From contig NC_090177.1 in NCBI RefSeq assembly GCF_024679245.1, positions 21,898,950 to 21,962,949 of the forward strand: 64,000 nt of DNA, written 5' to 3'. Of the stretch, positions 1 to 13,029 are shown piece after piece (position 1 is the stretch's first letter; each line of letters starts with the position of its first letter). The position numbers and the translations under genes are program-made. The stretch comes from Pseudorasbora parva (Eukaryota > Chordata > Actinopteri > Cypriniformes > Gobionidae). The notes below the pieces were generated by a model. The model did not search any database. It saw nothing but the letters and a program-made list of their open reading frames with translations, and was not told the origin of the DNA.

Positions 1-1112
1 AATATTTTTGATGATTAGGGACACTGAAGACTGGATTAATGCTGATAAATTCAGCTTTGATCACAGGAATAAATTACACTTTTCTATATTCACATAGAAA
101 AAAGGCTGTTTTCATTGTGAAATAAAATACCATTACAAATATTTTTTAAATACTGTTTTAACTGTATTTCGATTAAATAAATGCAGCTTTGGTGAGCAGA
201 AGATAAACATTTAAAAAGCTGCCAGTTAGCACTGCATTATTCATACGATATAGGCCTACTTTACTGTCAATAAATAGCCTACATTGAGATGGCTTGAAAC
301 ACACACATAGCGCATATATTGTCGCAATCGTCTGATTGTCGTTGTCACGTTTCAGCTCATAACGATTGTTTTCCTTCAGCTGCAGCACCAGCATGACAGT
401 AAGTTTCTACGAATCCGCTTTTGGACTTTCTGTGAGAGCGCCGACCTCATATTTAGATACGAATAAAATGACAGGTCATGCATAGATTATTTTTTGTCTC
501 TGAATTTAAATCTTGATGTATTCACATTGGTTTTTATGTATAAATACACTTGCATGTGACCTCAAGAAGCGCGCAATCAACTGAGGTAGAGAAAGCTGTC
601 TTTAGCATCCCTGTTAACTTGCCCGCCTTTGCGCAAGTAACGTCGGTTCGAATCCCGCTCGGAGCGGGTCGACTAGGATCTGTGAGACCCAGTAAAAGTG
701 CGGGGGATGAAAATACACTTTATTAAAAGTGCAGAGGGCACGTCCCCACCCCATAATCTACGCCCATGCTTGAATTGAAATCTAAGCTTGCTTCCTTCCA
801 ACCGTCAGACTCGCATGGTAGCCAGGCGTCTCATTCAATCAATGGCGAGCTCAGTTGACGCTGTGTGCTTCAAGATTCTGGGGCAAGTGCTAAGATTCCG
901 ATTGGCCCAGAGAAATGTCAGTTATCCAATAATGTTTCGTATGTCTAATCTACAGAACTGCACTTTATAATTATAAAACCCTGCATACAGCCCTGCTGAT
1001 GCCCATTTGACAATCTAACAATCAAATTTCATTCAGGTCTGTTAAAACCAGTTTAAACATTTTATTACAGAGAAACAAAACCATAAGACATTACTAGAAA
1101 GTCCATCCATAC
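1..1112. other. kansl2 intronic DNA at left edge
   Basis: Non-coding stretch downstream of the kansl2 exon that ends at 1113, presumably its next intron. Bases 1-70 look like the end of a dispersed repeat that recurs at 9.1, 17.6 and 50.8 kb. A tRNA-like B box lies at 645-655. I see no exon matching the rest of KANSL2. Confidence 0.5.
585..690 (+). repeat. tRNA-derived SINE-like fragment
   Basis: Bases 645-655 (GGTTCGAATCC) match the RNA polymerase III B-box consensus exactly and are followed by a GC-rich inverted pair (CCCGCTC...GAGCGGG). The expected A box and a foldable acceptor stem are not intact, so this is more likely a degenerate tRNA-derived SINE head than a functional tRNA gene. 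Confidence 0.4.
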
Positions 1113-4100
1113 CTGTGGCGTGCCTCCCTCAGTAATTGCTTGTCTTCGTTCTCTGAGCTGGCGATGTAACAACGCCTCTACACCATAGCGACGGCGATAA
1201 CGCCGCAGAGCCTTTAATTTTTTCAGGTTCTCTCGTTCCTTCATGGACAGGCCCTCTGGACCCGTTAACAAGCTGCCACCTGTATCAAAAAAATGTACTG
1301 TATTATATGTTGACAATACATGAATGCAACCAACGAATGACAGCAGCAGCCTTACCAATAGTCTCATGCTCAATTTTGCGACTGTGCAGGTATCGTCGTT
1401 TCTTTTCTTTTAATAAATGTTGAAGACGTTTGAATTGGTCTATGTAGAGGGACTGAAGTCTGATTAGTTTTTCACGCGTGATGAGCGCCACCTCCTCTGC
1501 TGTGTAAACACCTGCATGCCTATAGAAAATAAGTCACACTCCATCAGCTAAAGTAGGGCTACATGATAATGGATAAAATGATAATCATGATTACTATAAT
1601 TAGTATCATTACAGCAGCTTTTATTAGCAGGGATGCATTAAAATGATGAAGTGACAGTTATACATCAACTTACAATAGGTTGAATTACACGTCTGCCACA
1701 GCCTGACTGGGTCTATCATTTTTAATGGTACTTTTAAACTTTGGGTTTCGGTAGTAACCCAAGAACAAAAGGACCAACAAAATTTGACTGCTTTACGGCA
1801 TATACATCACTTCCACCACCACTTCCTTACATTCGGACGTGTGAGCCCAACTATCGTTTTTTTGTTGGATGTTATAGTCATGTCCTAAGCAGCACAGAAA
1901 AATAAAAAAGCAAAGGTTTTGTTGGAGGAAAGCATTAAGAGGAAACAAAAGTGATCGGATTAAAGGCAGGACAAGGATCAACATTGGGCCAGCGTTTGCT
2001 CGATGGCGTGAGCTAAAGGAGGCGTGCCCAACCAATGATGACTTGGCTGTCATGCTTGCTATAGTTATTACCTACCACTCAAACATTGAATTGACGCATC
2101 ATAGATTATAAAACGGTAAACAATAGACTAGGCTACTATAATGATGCTGGCCTGTAAATGTGAGCATCACGATCATTTGGCGTTTGAAAAAAATCAAACC
2201 AATGATATTATATTCATATGACATGCTGAAACATATGCCACTGTACCTGAGATGAAGACATTTCACACGCGACGCAATCAGAACAACTGCATCTGAACAG
2301 TGTTCAGGGTAACTGATAGTGATGCACGGGTCTGCTTTTTTTCCAACTCTCGGGTCTTTTATGAATTATTTGACCCTCCCCACACCACTGTATATATTTT
2401 TATAACCCGCCCCGCACACACAACCTTTAAAGGTCCCGTTCTTCGTGTGTTTTCGAAGCTTTGATTATGTTTACAGTGTGCAATATAACGAGTTCATGTT
2501 TCGCATGTAAAAAAAACAGTATTTTTCACACAGTTTACTTATCTGTACAGCGCTGTTTCCTCTGTCCTAAAAACGGCCTGATGATTTTCTTGTTCTATGA
2601 AGTCCCTACTTCAGAAATACGCAACGAGTTCTGATTAGGCCAGCGCTTCACGTGTTCTGATTGGACAGCAGCTTAGCGCACTTTGCCCGGAAAGGTCCCG
2701 CCTCTTACCATAACGGGGAAATGCAAGTGCTGAATGTGCGCTCTTCTCCACGTGGAAGAGCAACAAGACCACGCCCCCTATTTTGCGTGTTCTTCTGGGT
2801 GGCGGGTTAGTCAACAAACTGCTGTAGGCTTTAACAGGGAACTTCAGTTAAATAAAATATCTCGCTTGGCATTTAACTTTGAGCTTTATAATTGTACAGG
2901 TATTATTTATGCTCTAACAGCAACAATACACACTACCTAAAGTTTGAAAGATGGAATTGCGAAGAACGGGACCTTTAAATAGACATACCGGGTCCCAGGG
3001 TTATGAGCCGACCCCGCTCATCACTAGTTCAGGGCTATCATGGATGTCATGTCAACAAATGCATGCCGCGCATCCCCTGATGAAGGATGACAGAGTTTAC
3101 GACAGTAGCAGAGGACAATATTTTTTCCCAATTGTAGGAGGACCCCAAGAGCAAAAGTTACCTAGTGCTGTTTAAATAGAAAAGTTATTTTTTAATAGTA
3201 TTTCACAATATAAAAAAATGACAATATACTTCTTTAAAAACATTTTTTTTAAACTTACTGTTCTAAAAATTTTGACCAGTAGTGTATGTGTATTAGGGAT
3301 GCCACAATTGTCAATATAATATTGAACTGTTCGCTACGCCATTCAAGCACTGAAGGTGCAGAGCCCCTCTTGAAATTGTTAGATTTCTTATTATTATTAT
3401 TCCGTCATTGAAGTCTATGGCAGCCCATAGAACCGCTTGCGGGAAAGTTATGAATTTTGGTACACCTATAGAGGTCAGTACCAATAGTAACCACGCCAAA
3501 TTTGGAGTCTTTAAAACATTCCCTCTAGCGCCACCACCAGTCCAAAGTTTCACTCATGTTTATGCTACAGCAAACACTCGTGATTATTATTTATTTGTGA
3601 GACGCTCATTTAGGCAGAATTTCACAAAGGAGTATCACAACTCCAATATAAATGTTTATCAGTGTTGTCAGATCATCAGCACTTTTTTGCACCGCAGAGA
3701 GCACATTGTTGCCAGATTTAGATGATAAAACACTAGGAAGAAAATGTATCCTTTTTAGAGAAAAGCCACATTTGGGGGATTTATTCTCTTGGCATCTGGC
3801 AATCCAAAGGAGAAAAGTGCACTGAGGTTTGTTACCAATGGAAGATAATGGAAATGTATTCAAACTGATTTTGACAAAGCAGATAAGAAGAATCAAATAA
3901 GCAATGTCTCACTTTAAAGGATCTTCGTGGTCACTATCAAGACTTTCAGCATCACTGTCAGGGTCTCCTCTCCACGTCTGATCCAAAACAATTGGATCCT
4001 GCTCCTCCTCACTCCAGCTATCTTCATCTATACAAGGGAAATAAATACAGACAAAATACATCACAAAAAGAAAATTCACCACTTGCATCGTTATTTTATT

Positions 4101-4255
4101 ATGTCCAAATCTATTAAACATTTGGATCAAAAGGCAACACATAAAATGACTAATACTCTAAGTATTTCTGTTTAAATTCATAAATGTTTAAATGGCACAA
4201 TATCACAATAAAATAATACACTGCATAAACTATCAGTATCAATTGATGTTAAATC

Positions 4256-4344
<89 letters not shown>

Positions 4345-5078
4345 TAACATGCAAAAATTGCAGCATTCTGCTTGTTATAATGGGGTCTTTGTTGCTTGTT
4401 GATTTCACTGCCGGTAATTTCCTCTGGAGCACCAATCAAACTGGTGTCACTTTAGTTGCAAAGAAAAATTTCAACCTTTCCAAACTTTAAAAGAGATTTC
4501 TCAATGATTACAATGCCAAAAGCAAGTAACAGCGCGATTTGAAGCAAGTTAGATCTCACCTAGTATGCGACTAGCTTCACTCCGGCCCTCCTGACTGTGA
4601 GCTCCAGATTCTGGCCGACTGTAGCCACTGAGCTGGGACAGTAGAACTTCGGGCGACGGTCCAGAAGCAGACGCCTTCCGCATTTGAGCTTGTTGAACTA
4701 AAGCATTTCTGCGCGCATGCTCAGCACAGAACGCTACCCTAACATAAAGAAAAACAACATTACTAGTCAAATGTCTACAGCAGCTACATTCTTAACCATG
4801 TTAAGGCAGTAAAGCAAGCACATTCACCCCTCTTTTTTCTCTGGTTTTGGGGCTGCATTAGGGCAGCGTTTGCCATTCTTGTTGGAAACATAACTGCATT
4901 GCCTGTACGGAGCATTTTTATCTTCAAGTACATGTTTGATGCAGAACTCCAGGCCCTCCAAACGAGGCTGTGAACAAGGTCTCTGGGTGAAGGAGCAGGT
5001 CTGAGGCTCTTGAGAGCGAGCAGCTTGAGTCACTCGGCCTCTGCTGGATGGCAGCACGTGGATCCGAATCCTGTTCAT
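1113..5078 (-). CDS. kansl2: KAT8 regulatory NSL complex subunit 2, 5' half (partial)
   Basis: Subunit of the NSL histone acetyltransferase complex (with KAT8/MOF), a nuclear chromatin regulator. Five coding exons read in one frame: 5078-4828, 4738-4560, 4027-3913, 1519-1356 and 1279-1113, all with AG/GT borders, giving 292 codons. The start is the ATG at 5078 ([10 protein letters not shown], the family's usual N-terminus); an in-frame ATG at 5096 lies upstream of the likely acceptor. Residues 28-91 hold two C3H modules (C28, C35, C46, H49 and C61, C72, C88, H91), the family's Cys/His domain. An acidic stretch ([12 protein letters not shown]) follows, then a basic helical region ([36 protein letters not shown]). 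The human protein is about 490 aa; the C-terminal 200 residues are not in bases 1-1112 and must lie off the left edge. Intron 3 (2.4 kb) is the longest and holds a transposon. Confidence 0.95.
1520..3912. other. kansl2 intron 3
   Basis: Intron between the exons ending at 3913 and starting at 1519. It holds the TTAA-flanked element at 2431-2974. A further stretch at 3340-3560 (around GCGCCACCACCAG, next to a TTATTATTATT run) looks like a degraded dispersed repeat. No other exon is needed: [13 protein letters not shown] joins in frame exactly as in the human protein. Confidence 0.8.
2431..2974. mobile_element. TTAA-flanked non-autonomous DNA transposon (544 bp)
   Basis: Terminal inverted repeats AGGTCCCGTTCTTCG and CGAAGAACGGGACCT are perfect over 15 bp, each bordered by a TTAA copy (2427-2430 and 2975-2978), the target duplication typical of the Kolobok and piggyBac superfamilies. 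There is no transposase open reading frame, so it is a MITE-type passenger in kansl2 intron 3. Confidence 0.8.
4260..4339. repeat. (AT)n microsatellite, about 40 units
   Basis: Uninterrupted alternating AT over about 80 bp in kansl2 intron 2 (4028-4559). Likely length-polymorphic. Confidence 0.97.
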
Positions 5079-5559
5079 CACTGATGCAGTGAGCAAGTTA
5101 ACATAACCTAATCAAATACAGACACTATTACTTAGGTCATTACTACAGCATAAAAATGTTATGTATTAAGAAAATAATGCAGCGTAATATGCTTAGAGCA
5201 TAACCACAAAACATTTGTTTGTTTGTTTTTAACTTTTAACATTTAAAAATATCCGCATCAAAAATTTTAAACTCCCCGATATGTCTAGGTTTTCCATGAC
5301 CTGATACTTAAGTTACAGTTCCTGCAAACCACATGTCATAAATGCTGCAATTCACGTATAAACAAAGTGGCCAAAACGGTCCGGAATGCATTATGCGCAT
5401 CTTCTAATGATAAACAATAACTTTTAAACGTAACATGGTAACGTTAAGGCTTTACTCTAACGTACATCAGCACACGATATTCGTTTAAATCCCGTTAAAG
5501 CATGTGGGCTAAACAGTAATCTTCAAGAGCATTCAACCAATCGTATAAACCAATTCTTT

Positions 5560-5720
5560 AACTTTACATTAAAAAAACTGTAACGTTAGCATAACTGCGA
5601 TTTCTTAAACATTATCAGAGATCGTAAGATTGTCGTTTTAATCTTATGCAGAAAGCGCCAAATTCATACGTCAGTGCTGCTGTTCGGCCATCTTTGAATT
5701 GGGAGGATAAGATACTCTTG
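5560..5720 (-). promoter_or_regulatory. Candidate kansl2 5' UTR exon and promoter
   Basis: The ATG exon of kansl2 is preceded by a plausible acceptor (minus-strand GCATCAG just before TGATG), which implies an upstream non-coding exon. On the minus strand, bases 5700-5665 hold ATGGCCGAACAG followed quickly by TGA and a GT at a donor-like position, so this may be the first exon with a short upstream open reading frame. The start site itself cannot be seen. The gap to the mlh3 stop codon is only about 500 bp. Confidence 0.35.
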
Positions 5721-6160
5721 GTTTTAACTCACAAAAACTGATATAATGAATCAATATAATAATCTTCAGTTGAGTATAAAACTGTTCTTAAGTTATTATT
5801 ATACTTTATCATTTCTACGTGAAAACTCACCTATGGAGCAATACTTGTTAACGTTTAAGTGGGATCTTCCCGCTGCCCCTTCCAGAGATCAACGCAATGC
5901 ACTAGTAACAATGAGCTCTCAGCTCTGTTAACGTCGTCATCCATTTTAGCGCCCTCCTACGTTTACGTTGATTGGACCACAACCTTGTAAGGAACCATTT
6001 CATTGGAGGAAAATACTTCACGATCGAGTACAGACGTTTATTATTGGCTACTCTATCCCAGAGCAGTTGTTGTTGTGGCAGCAACTGTATGCGCCAAAAT
6101 TGTAACAAAATAAAAGCAGTCCAGCAATACACAGAAGCAGGCAAACTCTAAAATAAATAA

Positions 6161-6166
6161 TTTAAT
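6161..6166 (-). terminator. mlh3 polyadenylation signal (ATTAAA variant)
   Basis: Minus-strand ATTAAA lies 41 bases after the mlh3 stop codon. No canonical AATAAA is nearer, so the 3' UTR may be very short. The kansl2 promoter region begins about 450 bp further on. Confidence 0.4.
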
Positions 6167-6206
6167 TCAAAAACGGTGAAGTGCAGGAGGTTTTTTGTTT
6201 ATAAAT

Positions 6207-9200
6207 TCATTCTTTGTTTTGTGCAAGAGATTGATCTTTTCCATAAAGCTGCCATGACTTGTACATCCTTCTCAATTTCCTCAAATTTGGTTTGGGAAGA
6301 TCCTGTGTGGATATAAAAAATAAACATATAAAATATTAGAAAAAACAACAACAACAACAACAACAACAAAAAACAATCAGGCTATGGGTTATGCCTGATA
6401 ATGCTATGCTTATCCTCAGCTTTTATGATATTCCAAAGCAAACTAAATTTGTTAGTTAAAACGAATATACTTTATTTTATAGTGTCAATGTTATAGTGTA
6501 TCATATATTTAAGTACTGAGTTATATTAACTAACTACATGCTTATATTAAATAACTACATGAGCTAGGATACGATTAGGGTTTGGTTAAGGGTTAGTTGC
6601 ATGTAATTATGCAAAATGTACTGTTATAACTATGGTAAGTGCATGTAACATATGTAACAAGGACACTGTCAAATAAAGTGATTCTGTTGAAATATACCTG
6701 TTGATCTTCTAAGTGGTGAAGATCTGCCAGAGGAACCATGGAAGGTCTTCCATGAGCACATTGGAAAGGAAGATGACAAGAGGAGAGCGAGCTCACCAGA
6801 CTACAGCACTCCTCTTTACTCAAAATATCATTGAACTTAATTGCTCCTGTTAGAGAGAAATAAGGCAAATAAACAAATTAAATTCAATTTAAACTAGAAT
6901 ATTTTGAAAAAACTATTGCCTACATAGTTAAAAGTACCAAATAAAATTGGACAATTGTTAAATGTACACAAAAATGTTTAGACGCATTGTGGCGTCTTTT
7001 GTAAATGGGGGGATGAGAGACTGTTTCCGTGTTCCCAATAACAGTTAATAAATAGAATATATTTAAGTTAAACTCAGTGATGGATTTATAACTAACCATG
7101 ACAAGCTTGTGAAGCGAGAACATTGTGTACTGTCAGAGGCAGTGTTCCTCTCACTCTTCCTGTTGAGCGAAGAAGCTGCAATATGAGTAAAAAATAAATT
7201 AAAAAATAATTATATATATTTCATAAATATGCTGTATATCCTGTTCAAGCTCAAAAAACATCCCATTTTGTTCACATATTAGATACAGTAGTATCTAGTG
7301 CTGGGTAGTAACTGATTACATGTAATCTAGATTATGTAATTAGATTCCAAAAATGAAATACTTGGAATTGGATTATATTATGTGTGAAAAAACCCACATA
7401 ATTTATTGAACACATTATTACTTAACATTCACAAAATGTACGTCAATTATTCAGAATTCATATTCACTTTTTTATCTTTTAAATTTTCTTTTCATTTGCT
7501 TACATTTGTTCAGAAAGTCACACACTGCCAGTGTCACACACACTGGCCAGTCAGGATGACTATAGACCTTATTCAGAGCAGTGTCATGACAGGTATGAGA
7601 GCCAAGGTTGTGAGGAATCAACTGACCATATTTTCCATGGCATCTGCTATAAAAAGCAGGATAAAGCTCCTAGATCTTTTATAATTTTCCACAGCACATG
7701 TTGTCTGGAGTTGTTGTTGTTTTTTTTTTTGTCTAATGACATTTCTTGGTAAGATATTTTTGCAGTGTTTCGCCTGCAGAACAATCCAAAAACACATTAA
7801 CAGTACAACATACTGAAGAGATTTATGTCTATTCCTCGCCGTCTTTCCCGTTAAAAATCAAATATTGCGATGCTGTGAATGAGGTCTTTAATTATGTGAA
7901 GAACTGAAAGGCCACAAATCATAAACAAATAAAATATTTAATCTTTTTGGTAAAGTTTTATTTTGATATTTTTTATTTTAAAAATTACTTCTATTAATTT
8001 AAAATTTGTGTGATTTAATTAATTTTGTAGCTTTTCGATTTACAATGCCTCCTCAGATCCTTCCCAAATGCTAGCTTGGGAAATCCTAATGTAATGTAAT
8101 TTTCAATGCACTTCATGTTATTATTTTTTTCTCTTTGTATTTTTTATTAATATGGTACAAGATTGTACTATCCAAATCAATGTTATAATCAAATTAGGCA
8201 AAAAGTAGTCTTAAAAAGCAGTCAGATTATATTACTTAAAAAGAGTAATGTATTAGATTGCATTACTAACTACAATTTTTTTGTAATTTGTATTCAGCAA
8301 TAGACTACAATCTGTAAGCAATCTACCCAAAACTGCAAATCACGTATGGACATGCCAGCTCACCTCAATGTGTTCTCGCAGGTAGTCCTACAGAATAAAA
8401 TATACATGTAAGGGTTAATTAAAATTAATTTGAAATTAAAAATATTAAATGAAATAAGAACCGAGTCTGACCTCTGCTATGGTTTTAATTACTGACCGCC
8501 TTCCACGGCGGAGCTCTGTGCTTTCTTTTTCTATGAAACACGTAGGAAGTCTCTCCAACAACACATTCAGTGACTCACTCTTTGGGAGCCTTACATCTAA
8601 AGCAAGACCCCTCAGGAAAGCCTGACATGACCTTCAAGAACAAAAGAAAGATTTATGGCGTTTTGTTTCGGCAAAGGTGCAGAACTAATTGAACACACAT
8701 GCATGTTTAAGAGGAGATGACTATGAGATCAGGAATGTTCAAACAGCTGCACTGACCTCAGAAGTCTCAATTCCTCCTCAGTTACATTAATTTCCAACGG
8801 TGGGGTAACACTTGAAGAACATAGCCTCTTTTTTCCAGGTATGTCTGGGTCATCCTCATAGGAGTCTACATCAAACAAGCAGTGTGGGGAAAAATACATT
8901 GAATCCATATGCACCTCTTACAGTTTATTAGCCTTTTTTTAATGCTTTTACATGGACTTTGTTTTGTTCTAATCTTCAAATAAATCTAGGGTTGTTAAGA
9001 TTCCGAAATGTTTATGAAATACATTTATGTTCGCAAAGGCTACATTTGTTTTATTTTTTTGTTTTCGTTTTTACAAATATCAAGAATCTCTGTTTTTCCT
9101 ATTTTAATATACTTTTAAATGTGATATATTCCTGTGATAGCAAAGATGTATTTTTAGCAGCAATATTACTCTTCTTCAGTGTCACATGATCCTTCAGAAA

Positions 9201-12200
9201 CCATTCTAACATGCTATTTTGGTAATTTAAGGGTTATTTCACCAAAAAATGAAATTTAGACCATGATTTATTCACCCTAAAGCCATCCTAGGTGTATATG
9301 ACATTCTTTTTTTCAGACAAATACAATCACAGTTACATTTAAAAAAAAAACAAAAAAAAAACTGGCTAATCCAAGCTTTATTATGGCAGCAAATGGGAGC
9401 CCACAATTCCACAAATCCATTATAAAAATAATCATATAGAATGCCATATACACCTAAGATGGTTTGAGGGAGAGTAAATCATGGGGTAATTTGATGAACT
9501 TTCCCTTTAACCCTTAAATAATTACCATTTACCTGTTACTAACCCCTCCAGTCGAACTCTTTCATGGGCAGCATGTTGATCAACCAACACTAGGAGATTT
9601 CCTGCAGGTAAAAGGCAATGACAAATGTTTAGGACATTATCACACTATTTAATGTAATGATGTTCTGGCCATGGCACCTTCATTTGTACTGCTTTCAGCC
9701 ATATCCTTCTCTGTTGTATTTATCAAACAAGCAAGGAACTTCTTGTCCACTTGATTGATGACCTGAGGTAAAAAATAAATAAATCTTATATTCATTTTCA
9801 TCAGTGTAAGTGTCAGTTCCTCAGTGCACAAAAAAAGAGTAGATGTGTAATACTTACTCTCATTGTGTGGATCATATTTTTGGTAAACCGGTAAGGGAAA
9901 AGAATATTGTGTATTTTTACAGCAAGACCCTCAGCTTGACCACTGGTTACATCCACAGCAACCTTTTCAGAATAATTAATAGTGAGAACAAAATTAATCC
10001 GAATATTTTTTTAATGCATTGCATTTAATACATTCATTCAATGTATTAAAATGCTTATATGATTTAATTTATTAAACCAGTAGTCTTTATACCTCTGGTG
10101 GCCGTATGAACACTGGGTTACTCCACTCTGAGAATAAAGTCGACAATGAACCTTGGGCATCCTCTTAAAAGAGTAACAAGAAAAACAATTAGTTAATGTG
10201 CACTAAAAAGCTGATTTCAGTCCTGCTGTCAATCTAGAGCTGTACCTCTGCTGTCTGTCCCTGAATTAAGTGCTCTTTCTGCTCTGGGCTTGGGCAGAAA
10301 GGGAAGTACAATGTCTGTGTGAAATGGATAACACCTGTACTCAAATCCTATGAGCAAAGACAAGCTGATTATAATATAAATATCTGTACATTAGTGATCC
10401 AAATATGTCTCACTGAATTTCTCCCACCTGTTCTTGAAATAACACTGACTGCCATATTAGTGACATCTGTGGTACATGGCACTTGAGTCTCCTCCACAGG
10501 AGGAGTCTCGTATTTGCTGAGCCCTGTTACTTGGTTTATGTAAACCAGCTTTCCTAAGCAACTGTCATAATGAGGCAGCCAGCTGTTGGACATTGGGATT
10601 CTTTCAATACCTTCATTTGTAGTCTGACATTCATTTCCTGTGTTGCTGCACAGAGGATCATGCAAAGAGGTTACGCTGTCTTCATTAACACTGTTCACAA
10701 TTCCCAAAAAGGGGGTCACATTTTTGTTGCAGGGGTGTGAGTCTTCTAAAATGGAGGAAGGTATTGTTGTGTCCGGCTCAATCTGAGCAAAGACAGGAAA
10801 GTCTTTTGTAGAATCATGGACAAGTGAACCAACAGTTCCAGAGGATCCAAATAAAACATCTTCTAAAAGGCTTTTTTCTAATTCACAGGACTTTTCATCA
10901 AAGTGCGAGTCATGTACAACTGGAAAAGATAACGTTTCCATAGTAAGAAGGTCTGTATCTCTGCTGACCTCTTTGAATGCCATTTTGTCATGTTTTAATT
11001 GAGAACATTTAGCAGCCAATGATATTTGTTCTCCCTTGCTCCATGGTGAAGATTCTACATAACATTTAGAACTATATGGAGCACCTGAAATGTTCCTCGA
11101 TAAGGGCTTGTCTAAATCATGGAAGCACAAACTAGATTCTACAAAGCAGTCTTTGGATTGTCTAGACGGTTCTGGTGGAGGATTCTGGATTCTGGTTGTT
11201 TTTTCAGCATCTTTCCCAAACAACCTTTTGAACTTGTCAAGAGATCCTGTTTCAAAAGACAGAGTTAATTTACGGCATGGTGCAGTTCTGCAAGTCTTTG
11301 AGCTGGTACCATAAAAAACATGTTTGTCTTCTTCAATGTCATTTAATGGCAACTTTCTCTTTTTTAGAGAGGAGAACTTTTTTAAACTATCCTGTGCTCC
11401 TTTCACATCCAGAATTGAAATCTTGTGTTTTTTGCTTCCCATCGCATTAATGTTGTTGTTATTTTTGTTGTTAACATTAACTGGCAAATCGTTATGGCTT
11501 GTATTTGGATAAACTGCATTTTCATCTTCTTTGCTATTGTTATTCATTTCTGCAGCAACTGCACATGTTGTCTGCAAAGGCAAATCGCCACACTGAAGAG
11601 CTTTTTCAGCATCTGATTCTTCACTGGGGATGGTTTCGCTGTTTATCGACACTTGCTCCAACATTTGAACACCACCAGAGATGTCCAAACTACTTACATT
11701 ATCCTTTTTCTCAGGCAATGCTTCACATGTTTGCTCAGGACTGAGGTTTTGTTCTGCCACAGGAGTCTTTGCATGCTTCACTGGACTGCGTGGTAGACCA
11801 TCAACATTCGTAGAAAAGTCTGTCACCAGATTTTCCTTAGTAAGAAATGCTTTTACTCCTTCTTCAATGCAGATGAGCACATTATCCCAGTCTTTGAACT
11901 CTATCAAGGACTTGGCTGGTTCAAGGCATATGTCATACTCTGAGTAATGGCATTTGATATTTAAGACATAGACGCCATGGACATCACACCCACCCTTTTG
12001 TTTGGGACTCGATGTTAAAGGATATGCGGTCGGGCTGTTGTTTTGTCTCGCGGCACTGCTTACTCTCTTCAGAAGGCTGTTGAGTGTTTTATGGATTTGT
12101 GTCTTCAGAAGAAGTCTCCCATTTACAAAAAGGAATTGCAAGCTGTTATTGTAGTGACCCTCACGGCCGATATGACCAGTCATTTCAAACTGCTCATGGA

Positions 12201-12885
12201 CGTAACTTACTTCTCCGAGCTTTTGGGCTCGATTCAAGCCATGAATCTGAACAAACCTGTAATAGGTACTGCTGGTTTTAGAGAGCTGCACCATCATGTG
12301 AGCCGAATTTTCTTTTTTCACTGTAAATGACACAGATGGGTGCATCAGAGATATGGCCTCCACTCTCTGACGGATGCGCTCGGTTTCTAAAACAGCATCC
12401 ATTCTCTTTCTTCGGACTGGCATGTTGTGGAAAAGATTGTGGACTGACACAGTCGTCCCTGCGGAGGGACGAACAGTTTGAGCTTCCAAAACATCTGATG
12501 CATTTGCTTCATTAAAGGTTTTAACGTATGTTTTCACTGACAGCTTAGTCCTAGATGACATTTCCACCATTTCTGCAAGGGAGACAATACTGGAAATGGC
12601 TTCCCCTCTAAACCCATAAAATCTGAGATTATCCAGATCCTCCAGCGAGCTGCATTTGCTCGTGTTGTATCGCAATCCCACTTTCTCCATGTCCTCCCGG
12701 CACATTCCTGAGCCATTGTCGATCACCTGCAGCTTGCAGGCTTCTATGTCTATTTTGACAGCGACACATGTTGCTCCAGCATCAACACTGTTTAATATGA
12801 GCTCCTCCACACATTGTTGCAATGAGAAGATAGCAACACCAGAGCGCAGCTGTGCTTGAACATCTTGGGGCAAACTCTTGATCAT
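6207..12885 (-). CDS. mlh3: DNA mismatch repair endonuclease MLH3
   Basis: MutL homologue that pairs with MLH1 (MutL-gamma) to nick DNA in meiotic crossover resolution and, to a lesser degree, mismatch repair; nuclear. Twelve coding exons: 12885-10428, 10347-10246, 10163-10093, 9962-9858, 9762-9678, 9601-9533, 8865-8757, 8631-8472, 8387-8364, 7175-7097, 6846-6698, 6302-6207. They total 3507 nt, or 1168 aa plus stop. GHKL ATPase motifs are intact: EELILNS (E28, N32), DNGSG (56-60), GFRGEA (91-96). The endonuclease metal site DQHA(X)2E(X)4E is intact (D948 to E954 and E959), as are the C-terminal ACHG and QCAHGRP motifs. The first exon carries 70% of the protein, including the long disordered linker typical of MLH3. 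The human protein is longer (about 1450 aa), mostly in the linker. One exon is only 24 nt. Human MLH3 ends in a longer tail. Confidence 0.96.
7297..8335. mobile_element. Composite DNA transposon in mlh3 intron 9
   Basis: The left end (GTGCTGGGTAGTAACTGATT) and the reverse complement of the right end (GTTTTGGGTAGATTGCTTAC) are diverged inverted repeats rich in ATTAC/GTAAT motifs. A second repeat sits inside at about 7555-7870 (TAGACCTTATTCAGAGCAGT onwards) and is related to bases 38627-38880. The element lies between the 24-nt exon and the exon at 7175-7097. No transposase frame. Confidence 0.6.
9231..9506. mobile_element. TTAA-flanked MITE, degenerate copy
   Basis: Diverged copy of the window's commonest element. 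It begins GGGTTATTTCACC after TTAA (9227-9230) and ends GAACTTTCCCT before TTAA (9507-9510). It lies in the mlh3 intron 8866-9532. Bases 9120-9225 just beside it belong to a different dispersed repeat (CACATGATCCTTCAGAAACC). Confidence 0.65.
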
Positions 12886-13029
12886 TCTAAAAACATAAAT
12901 GTTAAAATACTTTAATGCACGAAGATGATTAAATCAAATTAAGCAATATTCACAAATGTAAATAAAAACACCTGAGAAAATAATTATCTTTTCATTTTAA
13001 TTAATTAAACTAAATATTGGTAACTTATA

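Noticed and set aside
585..690. Functional tRNA gene
   Set aside because: The B box is perfect, but no proper A box or cloverleaf with a 7-bp acceptor stem can be drawn.
8472..8621. Acceptor at 8621 for mlh3 exon 8
   Set aside because: It would put the exon out of frame and meet a stop; the acceptor at 8631 keeps the frame and gives [12 protein letters not shown], in line with the family.
9544..9601. Donor at 9544 (GGG|GTTAG) for mlh3 exon 6
   Set aside because: It breaks the frame into the next exon; the donor at 9533 (ACAG|GTAAAT) joins GLVT to DSYEDD in frame.
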